Of a stretch of 64,000 bases of DNA, positions 44,469 to 54,358 are shown in pieces. The stretch comes from Chitinophagaceae bacterium (GTDB lineage Bacteria; Bacteroidota; Bacteroidia; Chitinophagales; Chitinophagaceae). Below the pieces are notes generated by a model, which worked only from the letters and a program-made list of their open reading frames with translations, was not told the DNA's origin and searched no databases. The DNA lies in the NCBI GenBank assembly GCA_016710745.1, contig JADJVB010000015.1:1-64000 (forward strand), in the 5' to 3' direction. Positions within the stretch are counted from its first letter, which is position 1. Every line of letters starts with the position of its first letter. Both the position numbers and the translations under genes were made by a program.

Positions 44469-46453
44469 TTACTTGTTTTTATTATTGATCAGCATCCACC
44501 GGGATGTTTCGTATATGGCTGACGTGAGTTTGGATAAATATTTTTTTACAGAATCCTGCTGTGGCAGCGTTAATTGCGGCCCGTTGTTACGCACGGGAAC
44601 CAATTCTTCTTTTTTAATCCTGATATTTTTGCGAAAAAAATAATCATCATTAACCATACCGATCCAGCCGGGCGCATGGTAAATGATAAATGCAGCATTT
44701 TCTTTTTTAAGCGGATCAAGCAGGTCGCGGCCCAGTGTAGTATTTAAATAAGGTTGCTGGATCATTCCGGCTATGGTAGGTAAAATATCAATCTGCGAAA
44801 CGGCTTCCGGTCTTTTTTGGGGGAGCAGCAATGCAGGCGAATAAAATAACAGCGGCACATGTTCTTCGCTTAACCTTTGTTCCGTCCAGGCTTTGGGGTA
44901 GATGGCTTCTGCGTTTCCTTCCACACCATGGTCGCCGGTGAAGATAAAGATCGTATTGTTGTAGTAGGGCGAATTTTTGGCAGCTTCCATGAATTTTTCA
45001 ATGCAATAATCGGTGTAGGCGAAAGCATGGTATTCTTTCAACGATTCGAAACCATATTTATTCAGATCCGGCTCCGGAATATGCTGACGAACAAAATCGC
45101 TGTCTTCCTCCGGAATATTAAAGGGCCGGTGATTATCGGCCGTTTGAATGATGGCAAAAAAAGGTTTTTCCTGTTTGGCCAGCACGTCATTGGATTCGAG
45201 AAATAAATTTTTATCACTGATGCCCCAAACGTTTAATCGCTGCGATTTGTATTGGCCCTCTTCATACATGTGTACGTCTTTAATATTGGAAATGAGGCCC
45301 TTGAAGTTATTGAACTGGCTTCTGCCTCCAATAAAATAAAATTTTTCGTATCCGTCAAAATCATTGATAATGGTTCGTTGGTTTACCGATTCTTCGTTGC
45401 GGGTCGAAAATTTAGATAGCTGTACATCAGGTATTCCGGTAACAGTTGCAAATACGCCGCGGGCTGTTCCAAAACTGGGGGTAAAACACCACTCAAAAAA
45501 AATGCCCTTATTGCACATCTGACTGAAGTAAGGTGTGTGCTGTTCAGCGGATTGCCGCTCATGGAACTCTTGTACATGCTAAAGCTTTCGCAGATCACCA
45601 ATACTACATTTGGTTGACTTTCGAGAGCCTTGCTGCCCGGGTGAACCAATCGGCTATATCCTTTTTGAAAGCTATTGTCTTTATCCAGTTGAAGAAAGCG
45701 GCTTATTTCTTCGTAATATTCACTGGCCCTGTTATTATGATCAGGATTTCTGAATTGCAGGGTGGTAAAGAAATTCTGCAGGGGATTAAGCGCCAGGTTA
45801 CTTTTGAATTCGTCGTTTAATTTAAACGCCCTGAAAAAATCCAGCGGTTGTACTGTGAAAAAACCATACACAAACCAGCCCAGCAGCACTAAGGCCATGG
45901 CATGCCAACGCCGGCGGTAGGTAAATTTATGGATGTTCAGATTTTTTTCAGTTACATCAATATGTGTTCGTCTAAACATCCAGGTCATCATGATCACGGC
46001 ACCAGCCAATCCAAACAGTATCCAAACCACCGGGTAGCTTTGCCATACCATTTGGATACTTTCCCTGGGATCTTCGGCAAATATCAACGCATCTGCATTT
46101 AACCTGGCGTTTATATAAGCAAACTGGCCGAAATCTGCTCCATAAAAGAACAGCACGAATAAGGTTACCAGCCCGAGGTAGGCCGTCCATCTTTTTTTAC
46201 TTCTGTCGCTGTAGAAAGGGGATAATCGCGGGTACAATGCCAGCAGGGCAATCGGAAGTAAAATAATGGCGATCCAGCGCAGGTCATATTTCAGGCCGAG
46301 CCAGAAAGAAGCGCCCAATTCCAGGGTTTTTATTGAACCGGGTTTAAAAAAGATGACCGTGGCAATGCGGAAGGCGGTAAAAATGCATAAGTATATAACG
46401 AATAGTTTTACTATCCATTGTATCGTTTTAGGTACCCGCCTGCTGATGAGCAT
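44469..46453 (-). pseudogene. LTA-synthase-family membrane phosphotransferase, copy 1 (frameshifted by an AC repeat)
   Basis: Inner-membrane enzyme of the alkaline-phosphatase/sulfatase superfamily, LtaS/OpgB type, which transfers phosphoglycerol or similar groups. N-terminal half: about five TM helices (residues 1-175). The catalytic domain follows with the metal Glu in VVLVICESFSMYKSS, the Thr nucleophile region FGTARGVFATVTGIPDV, DNHRPFNIP and FTGDHGVEG. The frame breaks near 45525: after NPLNST the sequence has (AC)3 where the reading demands (AC)2, a 2-base gain. Correcting it gives PYFSQMCNKGIFFEWCF and a single protein of 660 residues (span 1985 = 661 codons + 2). Paralogous to, and just downstream of, the copy at 46566-48562. 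It may be functional if the indel is an artefact. Confidence 0.82.
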
Positions 46454-46565
46454 AGTGTATAATTTCCTTTAGCCTGAAAGAAGATTGTGAAATTACAAAA
46501 ACTACCGGACAGAAGCCTTATTGATTGGGGATGTGGACTAAAACCGGTAACGAAGAACAACGTTC

Positions 46566-48562
46566 TTATTGTTTCTTTTTGTTATTGAGCAACAGGTATT
46601 TTGAAGTTTCGTAATACACATCCGTCAGCCGGTGCAGGTAATTTCTGATACTGTCGGTACTTGTATTTACCGGAACCGGGTCATTACCGGTCATCGATAC
46701 AAGATCTTCCTTACCGGTTTTGAAATTTTTCAGGTAATAATATTGGTTGCTCACCAATCCTACTGTTTTAACATCGTGATCAATAATAAAGGCCAGCTTT
46801 TGCATGTTCATTTTGACAGAAGAAAGCGTATCGAATAAATTTCGGCCCAGCGAATAATTGCTGTACGGTATTTTAATAAGAGACGCAATGGAAGGCAAAA
46901 TATCAAGCTGCGAGCAAACATCATTAATTCTGTTCGGTTTTAAGCGTGCCGGGGCATAAAATAAAAGGGGCACGTGTTCGGCGGTAAGGCCCTGCTCAGT
47001 CCAGCTTTTAGGAAAATAATCCAGGTTGCCGTTAAACCGGATACCGTGGTCGCCCACGAATACAAAAATGGTGTTTTTAAAGTAGGCTTCTTTTTGGGCT
47101 GCTTCAATAAATTTTTGAAACCCAAAATCGGTATACCGAAATGCATTCAACTCTTCATTGCTTTCAAAACCAAAGCGTTTTAACGAATCGGATGTAAAGG
47201 AAACCAATTTAAACTCATCACGGTCTTCGTCGGGGATTGTGTACGGGCGGTGGTTATCGGCGGTTTGAATAACGGCAAAGAATGGACTGGTTTGTTTTTT
47301 TAGGATCTTATTCGATTCTAAAAATAGATTCTTGTCGCTGATGCCCCAAACGTCTATTTTTTTTGCGTTATAATCGTCCTGTTCATATAGTTTCAGGTTA
47401 TTGATATTGTTGGTCAATAATCCGCGGATATTGGCCCAGGTGGCGCTTCCGCCCAAAAAGTAAAAATTATTGTAACCGGTAAAGCTGTTGATGATGGTAC
47501 GTTGATCAACGGCATTTGGGTTGCGACTGGCCGTTTTCGGAGTCGCAACATCAGGAATGCCGGTAATAGTGGCCCAAACGCCCCTGGCCGTGCCATAGGC
47601 CGGCGTAAAACAACGGTCGAAGAAAATACCCTGTTTGCACAAATCGTTGAAAAATGGCGTACTATTCAATGGGTTATTGTACATGCTGCTTTTGTACGAA
47701 CTAAAACTTTCGCAGATCACCAATACGATATTTGGTTTGTTGCCGTTGCTATCGGCAATAGAATAGCTTCTTTTAAAATTCAATGTGGCACTGTCGGGTG
47801 CCGTAACGCCGAGGTAATCGGCCATGAAGGCATAATCGGTCTTAAGTTTTTTGACATCGTAGGAAGCATTTCTGAAATTTAATGTGCTTAAAAAACTTTG
47901 AAAGGGGTTAAGGGCCAGGTTAGCTTTAAAATCGTCGCTCAAGGTATAAGCATCGCTCCAGCGCAAGGGAAACTGGCCGATCTTACCGAAAATAAAAATG
48001 CCAAAGATCAGGAATGCGGCAACGTATTGCCATCTTCCCTTGCGTTTGTAATAACTATCTTCCTGTTGAAAAGTGGCCAGCCATGTTGCAAATCCAAACC
48101 TTGCCAGAACCAGTAATACGATCAGCGACAAAAAGATCTTTATCAATGGGTAGGATTGCCACATCATGTTAAACGAGATGCCCGCATCTTCAGCGTAATT
48201 TAAAACGGTGGCGTTGAGGCGTTGATGTAAATAATCGAAATGATAGTAGTCGATCGCCAAAACCAGCACCATCACGATAAATATGAACGGCAGCATGATA
48301 TTCCAGAAAGTGCCGGCTCTGTTGTTTTTGAATGGATTCAGCAAAGGGAAAGCAGTTAATAGCATCATGGCCAGTCCGATCACACAAACTACCCGGGCAT
48401 CATAACGAAAACCCAAAATAAAAGCTGATCCCGACAGCGCCTTGCCGGGTGGATTGAATGACCAAAAATGATCAGCCTGGAAACGGTCAAAATCAGCAAT
48501 AAGACCAAGAGCACCGAAAAGATCCACCGCAAGCGTTTTGGAATCCGTTTTAAAAACAGCAT
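46566..48562 (-). pseudogene. LTA-synthase-family membrane phosphotransferase, copy 2 (one base short in TM1)
   Basis: Same family as copy 1. From ATG 48562 the minus strand reads MLFLKRIPKRLRWIFSVLLV and LILTVSRLIIF, a proper first TM helix; it then shifts into the frame WSFNPPGKALSGSAFILGFR. The shift lies in a T5 run on the minus strand (near 48463) where one more T joins the two, giving 665 residues (span 1997, one short). The open frame that begins at GTG 48527 lacks TM1 and is spurious. The catalytic domain is complete: VVLVICESFSSYKSSMYNNP, YGTARGVWATITGIPDV, QTADNHRPYTIP, FVGDHGIRF. It is upstream of copy 1 and transcribed toward it from the divergent promoter at 48584. Confidence 0.85.
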
Positions 48563-48583
48563 GACAATTGTTTAATAAGATGA

Positions 48584-48606
48584 CAAATTTAGTTTAATTA
48601 TTTTTG
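48584..48606. promoter_or_regulatory. Back-to-back divergent -7 elements
   Basis: Minus strand TAAATTTG (48584-48591) serves the LTA-synthase-like gene with start 48562. Plus strand TATTTTTG (48599-48606) serves the PAP2 gene with start 48646. Both match TAnnTTTG. Their positions support the start codons chosen for both genes. Confidence 0.55.
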
Positions 48607-48645
48607 TGCCGTTGCCGATTTTGGCAAACACCTATCTTGCATCTC

Positions 48646-49209
48646 ATGGAACAACTGCTGACGCTCGACAAATATCTTTTCAGGCTGATCAATTACGGCG
48701 GCAGCAATTCCTTTTTCGATTGGCTGATGCCCTGGCTGCGTAATTCAAATATGTGGAATCCGCTTTATCTGTTCCTTGTTTTACTGGTTACCATCAATTA
48801 CCGGAGAACGGGCTGGTGGTGGGTGGTATTTGCTGCGGGTACGGTGGTTCTCACCGATTTTGTAAGCAGCAGCATAATCAAGAACAATATTATCCGGCTG
48901 CGACCCTGTAACGAGCCCGATATCGCCGGCTGGATCCATGTGTTGGTGGGCTATCGTCCGCAAAGTTCCAGTTTCACATCATCGCATGCGGCCAATCATT
49001 TTGGCATGGCAATGTTTTTGTACCTAACCCTGAATACCCGGTTTAAAACCTGGCCGGTTTTGTTTTTCGTATGGGCCTTCGCCATCTCTTTTGCCCAGGT
49101 GTATGTGGGGGTGCATTATCCACTTGATATAACGGGTGGAGCGCTAATTGGAATACTTATCGGATATTTGTCCGGAAAATCGTTTAATAAAAACTACGGT
49201 TTAGTATAA
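48646..49209 (+). CDS. PAP2 family membrane phosphatase
   Basis: Membrane phosphatidic-acid-phosphatase-like enzyme (lipid or undecaprenyl-pyrophosphate phosphatase class), six TM helices. The start is ATG 48646 (MEQLLTLDKYLFRLINYGGS); the open frame from 48604 begins inside the -7 element. Catalytic motifs: KNNIIRLRP (C1, KxxxxxxRP), SSFTSSHAANHF (C2, PSGH-like), and AQVYVGVHYPLDITGG (C3, SRxxxxxHxxxD). About 187 residues. It is divergent from the LTA-synthase-like pair, which may release or use lipid phosphates, so a shared role in envelope lipid metabolism is plausible. The CNNM gene starts 5 bp after its stop. Confidence 0.9.
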   Translation: MEQLLTLDKYLFRLINYGGSNSFFDWLMPWLRNSNMWNPLYLFLVLLVTINYRRTGWWWVVFAAGTVVLTDFVSSSIIKNNIIRLRPCNEPDIAGWIHVLVGYRPQSSSFTSSHAANHFGMAMFLYLTLNTRFKTWPVLFFVWAFAISFAQVYVGVHYPLDITGGALIGILIGYLSGKSFNKNYGLV

Positions 49210-49214
49210 ATATT

Positions 49215-50513
49215 ATGGTTGAAATTTTCATATTGGCGGTTTTGATTATAGTGAACGGACTTTTTGTAATGACCGAAATTGCGCTGGTTAGTGCCCGAAA
49301 ATCCCGTTTGGAATCGATGGCAAAAAAGGGTGATGCAAAGGCAAAAGTAGCCCTGGACCTGGCAGAAAATCCCGAAAAATTCCTGTCAACCGCCCAGATT
49401 TTTATTACGCTGATCGCGATATTAACGGGTGTGTATTCAGGGGAAAAATTTGGGCAGTTGGTGGAACCCTCTATTAGAAAAATAGCCATCCTGGAACCCT
49501 ATGCGGCAACCATTTCCACCGTTATTATTGTTATCATCGTAACTTTTCTTTCTATTATTTTTGGAGAATTAGTGCCCAAAAGACTGGGCATGTTACGTGC
49601 CGAAAAAATAGCCTTACTGGTATCGGCCCCCATGAACGCATTGTCGGTGGTTACCTATCCGATCGTATGGTTATTATCGAAAATTTCGCAGTTGTTCTTT
49701 AAAATATTCAATATCAAAACAGCGGCGGATAATTCCGTTACGGAAGAGGAGATCAAAGCCATGATCAGTGAAGGAAGTGAGCATGGCGCTATTGAAGAAG
49801 AGGAAAAAGATATTATTGAACGGCTGTTTCACCTCGGCGACCGCAATATCACCTCTTTAATGACGCACCGTACCGATATTGTTTGGTTTGATGAGCAGGA
49901 TACCGTACAGGATTTTAAAGACCGTTTCGATAACCTGACTTACTCAACCTATCCCATCTGCGATAAAGTGGTTGATGATATTACCGGAGTTGTATTTGTA
50001 AAAGATATTGTAAAAGCATCATCCACTACCACCATGAAGGAATTGGCCAAGCCGGCCATGTTTGTGCCCGAGAATAACAGCGCATACCAATTGCTCGAAA
50101 AATTCAAGTCTTCTAAAATACACAGTTGTTTTATCGTAAATGAATATGGAACACTGGAAGGTATGATCACGTTGAACGATATTCTGGAAGCGATCGTTGG
50201 CGACGTGCCGCAAAGCGGCCAGGATGAATATGAGATCGTTGAACGGGCTGATGGTTCATTCCTGGTTGACGCCCAAATACCCTTTTATGATTTCTTAAGC
50301 CATTTTGAAAAAACCGAATGGATGAACGAAGGGGAACATGATTTTGACACCATTGCCGGGTTTGTATTACACGAACTGGAGCATATTCCTGTTACCGGCG
50401 AACGCTTCGACTGGAATGGATTTGATTTTGAGATCGTTGATATGGATGGTCAGCGAATTGACAAATTGTTGGTAAAAATTTCACCCGAATTAAAAGAGGA
50501 CATGGAGGATTAA
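49215..50513 (+). CDS. CNNM/CorC-type hemolysin family transporter
   Basis: A DUF21 transmembrane domain (about 1-190, four helices: VEIFILAVLIIVNGLFVMTE, FITLIAILTGVYSGE, ISTVIIVIIVTFLSIIFGEL with VPKRLG), a CBS pair (about 200-325, NITSLMTHRTDIVWFDEQDT, GMITLNDILEAIVGDVP), and a C-terminal CorC_HlyC domain (FLVDAQIPFYDFLSHFEKTE, DTIAGFVLHELEHIPVTGER). Members move Mg2+ or Co2+ or handle Na+/Mg2+ exchange; 'hemolysin' is a historic label. It has 432 residues, and the CBS region suggests nucleotide control. It lies 5 bp after the PAP2 gene and overlaps the convergent DUF6702 gene by 4 bp. Confidence 0.92.
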   Translation: MVEIFILAVLIIVNGLFVMTEIALVSARKSRLESMAKKGDAKAKVALDLAENPEKFLSTAQIFITLIAILTGVYSGEKFGQLVEPSIRKIAILEPYAATISTVIIVIIVTFLSIIFGELVPKRLGMLRAEKIALLVSAPMNALSVVTYPIVWLLSKISQLFFKIFNIKTAADNSVTEEEIKAMISEGSEHGAIEEEEKDIIERLFHLGDRNITSLMTHRTDIVWFDEQDTVQDFKDRFDNLTYSTYPICDKVVDDITGVVFVKDIVKASSTTTMKELAKPAMFVPENNSAYQLLEKFKSSKIHSCFIVNEYGTLEGMITLNDILEAIVGDVPQSGQDEYEIVERADGSFLVDAQIPFYDFLSHFEKTEWMNEGEHDFDTIAGFVLHELEHIPVTGERFDWNGFDFEIVDMDGQRIDKLLVKISPELKEDMED

Positions 50514-51016
50514 AAGGCAAAACTAACCGTCTCCTGGGGATTGTTGAGTCTGGTACTCTGTTTTTCACCATGTACGGTCAGGTGGATAATATTCATCTGT
50601 TCTTTTTTATATTCAAACAAAATATTGTCGGTTATGTCTACTTTTTTGATCGATGGGATATTGTTTACCTGGTAATAACTGATAACGCCCTCTTCCTCCT
50701 GTTCATATCCAATAAACTGTAAGCCAACGGTTTTGCCATCTATTTTGATCAACAGGTGTTTTTGTACGTATTCCGCTACTATTTTATTCATGGCATTTTT
50801 GTCCCTGGGCTTAAGCAGGTCAACGTAGCCGGTATAGGTTTTCCGGAGTGTTTTCTCAAAATCATCAGTGAATATTTTACAACTGATCTCCAGGGTTTTG
50901 TCTTTGGTATTGTGCTCTATTTCCGTAACACTTACAAAAATAGGATGATGTGTAGCCGCAGGTTGAGTAAAAACCAGTCCGCCCACCATCAACCATTTAA
51001 ATAAAAAAGGTACCAT
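50510..51016 (-). CDS. DUF6702 family exported protein
   Basis: A 168-residue protein with an N-terminal signal (about 1-21, ending TQPAATHH), then beta-rich sequence: HHPIFVSVTEIEHNTKDKTL, EISCKIFTDDFEKTLRKTYT, VQKHLLIKIDGKTVGLQFIG, YEQEEEGVISYYQVNNIPSI. DUF6702 members resemble the extracellular N-terminal domain found fused in many HupE/UreJ proteins of Proteobacteria. Here it is encoded divergently from a HupE-like gene lacking that domain (82 bp between starts), a split form of the same module. It is likely periplasmic or outer-membrane attached. It overlaps the CNNM stop by 4 bp. Confidence 0.82.
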   Translation of the reverse strand: MVPFLFKWLMVGGLVFTQPAATHHPIFVSVTEIEHNTKDKTLEISCKIFTDDFEKTLRKTYTGYVDLLKPRDKNAMNKIVAEYVQKHLLIKIDGKTVGLQFIGYEQEEEGVISYYQVNNIPSIKKVDITDNILFEYKKEQMNIIHLTVHGEKQSTRLNNPQETVSFAF

Positions 51017-51101
51017 TTAGCAAAGAGATTAGTAATTAATCGTTTCTTTAAAGATATTTGACAGGCAAAACTAATCTAAACAATCAATTTTAGTCCGTTT
51101 G

Positions 51102-51683
51102 ATGCAGAATTTGGGATTTTTTTTTGATTTGGGATGGCATCATATTATGGCCTGGGATGCGCTCGATCATTTGCTCTTTATATTGGTATTAAGTGCTGTT
51201 TATGTAATGGCCGACTGGAAAAAAGTATTGATCTTGGTTACTGCTTTTACCCTGGGGCATTCACTAACATTGATCCTTAGTATCGCTGATCTGGTTCGTA
51301 TCCAGGATAAACTGGTAGAAATATTAATTCCGGGTACAATTATCGTTACAGCGCTTTTTAATATAGGGCTTAAAGATGATAGTACAGGTGCCTTGCGAAG
51401 AAATTATTTTTTAGCTTTTTTCTTTGGTCTCATACATGGACTTGGTTTTGCAAACGCCATCCGATTTATGATGAGTAAAGATGATTCGATAGGGATGGAT
51501 CTGTTGGGGTTTAATTTAGGTTTGGAAGCGGGGCAAATTGTAGTGGTAGCGGGGGTGCTGGTCATTGGTTTTGTTATCATAAACAAGGCCAGGTTAAACA
51601 GAAAATATTGGGTATGGGCTTTGTCGGTACCCGCATTGGTGTTGGCGTTGAAAATGATATGGGATCGTATTTCATCATCATAG
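51102..51683 (+). CDS. HupE/UreJ family membrane protein
   Basis: A 193-residue protein with about six TM helices. Start at ATG 51102 rather than the TTG one codon before. Family features: GWHHIMAWDALDHLLFILVL with the conserved His and Asp (HxxxxxDHLLF), LVTAFTLGHSLTLILSIAD (GHSxT), FGLIHGLGFANAIRFM (HGLGFA) and NLGLEAGQIVVVAGVL (GxExGQ). In other bacteria HupE/UreJ transports nickel for hydrogenase or urease, but neither enzyme is in the window, and other metals are possible. It is divergent from DUF6702 and upstream of a Zn-dependent M1 peptidase on the same strand. Confidence 0.9.
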   Translation: MQNLGFFFDLGWHHIMAWDALDHLLFILVLSAVYVMADWKKVLILVTAFTLGHSLTLILSIADLVRIQDKLVEILIPGTIIVTALFNIGLKDDSTGALRRNYFLAFFFGLIHGLGFANAIRFMMSKDDSIGMDLLGFNLGLEAGQIVVVAGVLVIGFVIINKARLNRKYWVWALSVPALVLALKMIWDRISSS

Positions 51684-51778
51684 TGTAAATAATCAAAAAT
51701 AGAGTGAGCCTAAAAGTTTGTAATACCTGCAGACTTAAATGGCAAATTACCCGGAACAAAAAAACAATCAAATAACAC

Positions 51779-54148
51779 ATGAAACAATTAACAGCTGTCG
51801 CTATTTTACTTATCATTGGCATCCATGCCAGTGCCCAGGATATCAAAAATAACCCGGGCAGTAACCACGGTAACCGGTTTGAGCAATTGGGTACCATTTT
51901 ACCAACACCCAACGAATACCGTACGGCCAGCGGTGCACCGGGGCCTAAGTATTGGCAGCAGCGCTGCGATTACGATATCACCTGCGAGTTGGATGAACCC
52001 AACCGCCGGCTGAACGGAAAAGAAACACTTACGTACTCGAACAACTCACCTGATGTGTTGACTTATTTGTGGTTGCAGCTGGACGAGAATGAACACAGCA
52101 ATACCAATAACTCAGGTTATGAGAGCAGTAATTTTATGCCCAAGAATATTACCGAGGATAATATTGTAAGGTTTGGCGGTAAAGTTGATAAAGACAGGGA
52201 ATATGGTTTTAATATAACCCGTGTTGCTGATTTTATGGGCAAGCCATTACAATACAGCATCAACAAAACAATGATGCGTGTGGAATTGCCTCAGCCGCTT
52301 AAGCCAGGCCAGAAATTTGTTTTTAAAGTAGATTGGAATTATAACATTATTGAAAGGACCAAATATGGTGGCCGTGGTGGTTACGAGAATTTTCCGGAAG
52401 ACGGGAATGACCTGTATACCATGACGCAATGGTATCCCCGTTTATGCGTGTACAGCGATTTTCAGGGATGGCAGAACCATCAATTTGTGGGAAGCGGCGA
52501 GTTTGCCTTAACCTTCGGAAATTTCAAGGTTGCCATGACGGTGCCTGCCGATCATGTGGTAATGTCTACCGGTGAAGGACAAAATTATCCGCAGGTATTA
52601 ACACCAGCGCAATTAGCACGCTGGAATAAGGCACAAACAGCAACTGATGTAACCGAGATCGTTACTTTAGATGAGGCTACTGCCAGGGAAAAGCAAAAAC
52701 TGACCAGTAAAAAAACCTGGATCTTCAAAGCCGACATGGTGCGTGATTTTGCCTGGGGTTCTTCACGTAAATTTATCTGGGATGCGATGCCTATTACCGT
52801 GGAAGGCAAAAAAGTAATGTGTATGAGCGGATACGGAAAAGAGGCTTACAACCTGTATCGTAAATACAGTACAAAAGTGGTGGCACATACTATCAAATCG
52901 TATTCTAAATTCACTATCCCTTATCCATATCCGGTTGCCCAAAGTCTGGAAGCTGCTAACGGTATGGAATATCCCATGATCTGTTTCAATTTTGGCCGTT
53001 GCGAAAAAGATGGTACGTACAGCGAGGGAACAAAGAATGGAATGATTGGCGTGGTTATTCATGAAGTGGGACATAACTTTTTCCCGATGATCATCAACAG
53101 TGATGAAAGGCAGTGGACCTGGATGGATGAAGGACTGAATTCCTTCGTTGAATATTTAACTGAAGAGCTATGGGACAATAAATTTCCGGTAGGTAAGGGG
53201 CCGGCCTACAAGATCGTAAATTACATGAAGCTGCCAAAAGATATGCTGGAGCCCATCATGACCAACAGTGAAAATATTATTCAGTTTGGGCCAAATGCTT
53301 ACAGCAAACCTTCAACCGGTTTGAATATTCTGCGTGAAACCATTATGGGGCGCGAATTGTTCGACTATGCCTTTAAAGAGTATGCAAGACGTTGGGCTTT
53401 TAAACATCCCACACCGGCTGATCTTTTTCGCACCATGGAAGATGCCAGTGCCGAAGACCTGGATTGGTTTTGGAGAGGTTGGTTTTATGGCACCGAAGCC
53501 TGCGATATCTCATTGGACACCGTGAAATGGGCAGTTTTGAGCACCGAAAAACCGGCGCCAACGGCCGAACGTAAACGTTCTGTTCCGGTTGCTAAACCCA
53601 TTTTGAACGATTTTGATGATATTTCCAAGATCAGGAACAGAGCTGATAGAAAAATTGTTTTTGAAACAGATCGGGATCAGAGCCTGCGCGATTTTTATTG
53701 GAAATACGACAGGGGCCTGGTAAAGGTCGATAGTACACCATTTGAGATCGTCATGCCGGCAAATACCGATGAGTATACTGAAGCCGAACGGTTTTTCATG
53801 GCTGGTAGTAAAAATATGTATGAGCTCACATTTAGTAATAAAGGCGGATTGGTAATGCCCATTATTATTGAATGGACCTTTAAAGACGGATCTAAGGAAG
53901 TAGACCGTATTGGCGTAAATGTTTGGCGTAAGAACGAGGAAAAAGTAGTGAAAACATTTATGAAGGATAAAGAAGTGGTGTCTATTCAACTGGATCCGTT
54001 GAGAGAGACAGCCGACATTAATACCGATAATAATACCTGGCCGGCAATTACAAGCCCAAGCAAATTCCAGTTGTTCAAAGGTGGCGGCGGTCGCGGCCCA
54101 AGAGGTGCCGGGGGCGGAGGAAATCCGATGCAGAAGGAAATGAAATAA
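51779..54148 (+). CDS. M1 family zinc metallopeptidase (exported)
   Basis: Signal peptide about residues 1-20 (ending ASAQ). N-terminal saddle domain (residues 60-200), then the gluzincin catalytic domain: LEAANGMEYPMICFN is the exopeptidase (GAMEN-like) loop, zinc motif HEVGH at residues 428-432, and the third ligand E451 in WTWMDEGLNSFVEY, giving the exact HExxH-x18-E spacing. TGLNILRETIMGRELFDYAF is the helical domain. The C-terminal region is beta-rich and ends with a Gly-rich tail (GGGRGPRGAGGGGNPM). At 789 residues it is a Bacteroidota-type periplasmic aminopeptidase. It is followed by a strong bidirectional terminator. Confidence 0.93.
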   Translation: MKQLTAVAILLIIGIHASAQDIKNNPGSNHGNRFEQLGTILPTPNEYRTASGAPGPKYWQQRCDYDITCELDEPNRRLNGKETLTYSNNSPDVLTYLWLQLDENEHSNTNNSGYESSNFMPKNITEDNIVRFGGKVDKDREYGFNITRVADFMGKPLQYSINKTMMRVELPQPLKPGQKFVFKVDWNYNIIERTKYGGRGGYENFPEDGNDLYTMTQWYPRLCVYSDFQGWQNHQFVGSGEFALTFGNFKVAMTVPADHVVMSTGEGQNYPQVLTPAQLARWNKAQTATDVTEIVTLDEATAREKQKLTSKKTWIFKADMVRDFAWGSSRKFIWDAMPITVEGKKVMCMSGYGKEAYNLYRKYSTKVVAHTIKSYSKFTIPYPYPVAQSLEAANGMEYPMICFNFGRCEKDGTYSEGTKNGMIGVVIHEVGHNFFPMIINSDERQWTWMDEGLNSFVEYLTEELWDNKFPVGKGPAYKIVNYMKLPKDMLEPIMTNSENIIQFGPNAYSKPSTGLNILRETIMGRELFDYAFKEYARRWAFKHPTPADLFRTMEDASAEDLDWFWRGWFYGTEACDISLDTVKWAVLSTEKPAPTAERKRSVPVAKPILNDFDDISKIRNRADRKIVFETDRDQSLRDFYWKYDRGLVKVDSTPFEIVMPANTDEYTEAERFFMAGSKNMYELTFSNKGGLVMPIIIEWTFKDGSKEVDRIGVNVWRKNEEKVVKTFMKDKEVVSIQLDPLRETADINTDNNTWPAITSPSKFQLFKGGGGRGPRGAGGGGNPMQKEMK

Positions 54149-54172
54149 CGAATGTAATCATGTCATAAAAAA

Positions 54173-54204
54173 AAGCTCCGGATCTATGATCCGGAGCTTT
54201 TTTT
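54173..54204. terminator. Strong bidirectional intrinsic terminator
   Basis: Perfect 12-bp stem AAGCTCCGGATC-TAT-GATCCGGAGCTT flanked by an A run before and a T run after. Placed after the M1 peptidase gene. Confidence 0.9.
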
Positions 54205-54358
54205 GGTCAGGCCAGCACCAGTCAGCCACCTGAACCCAATACGCCTGTAATATATTGAAGACATTGCATGCAGCACGATAATAGTGGCCAGGCCTTACAA
54301 ATTATTTCGGAATCTGCATGATGGAGTCTGGTATTATCGAAGTTGCCCGGAGTGAGTT

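Noticed and set aside
46566..48527. Start of LTA-synthase-like copy 2 at GTG 48527
   Set aside because: This start omits the first TM helix. The correct N-terminus begins at ATG 48562 in another frame and joins by one missing T.
44469..48562. LTA-synthase-like proteins as substrates of the FGE at 8649
   Set aside because: Their catalytic residue is a Thr in a TARG context and they have no CxPxR motif, so they need no formylglycine.
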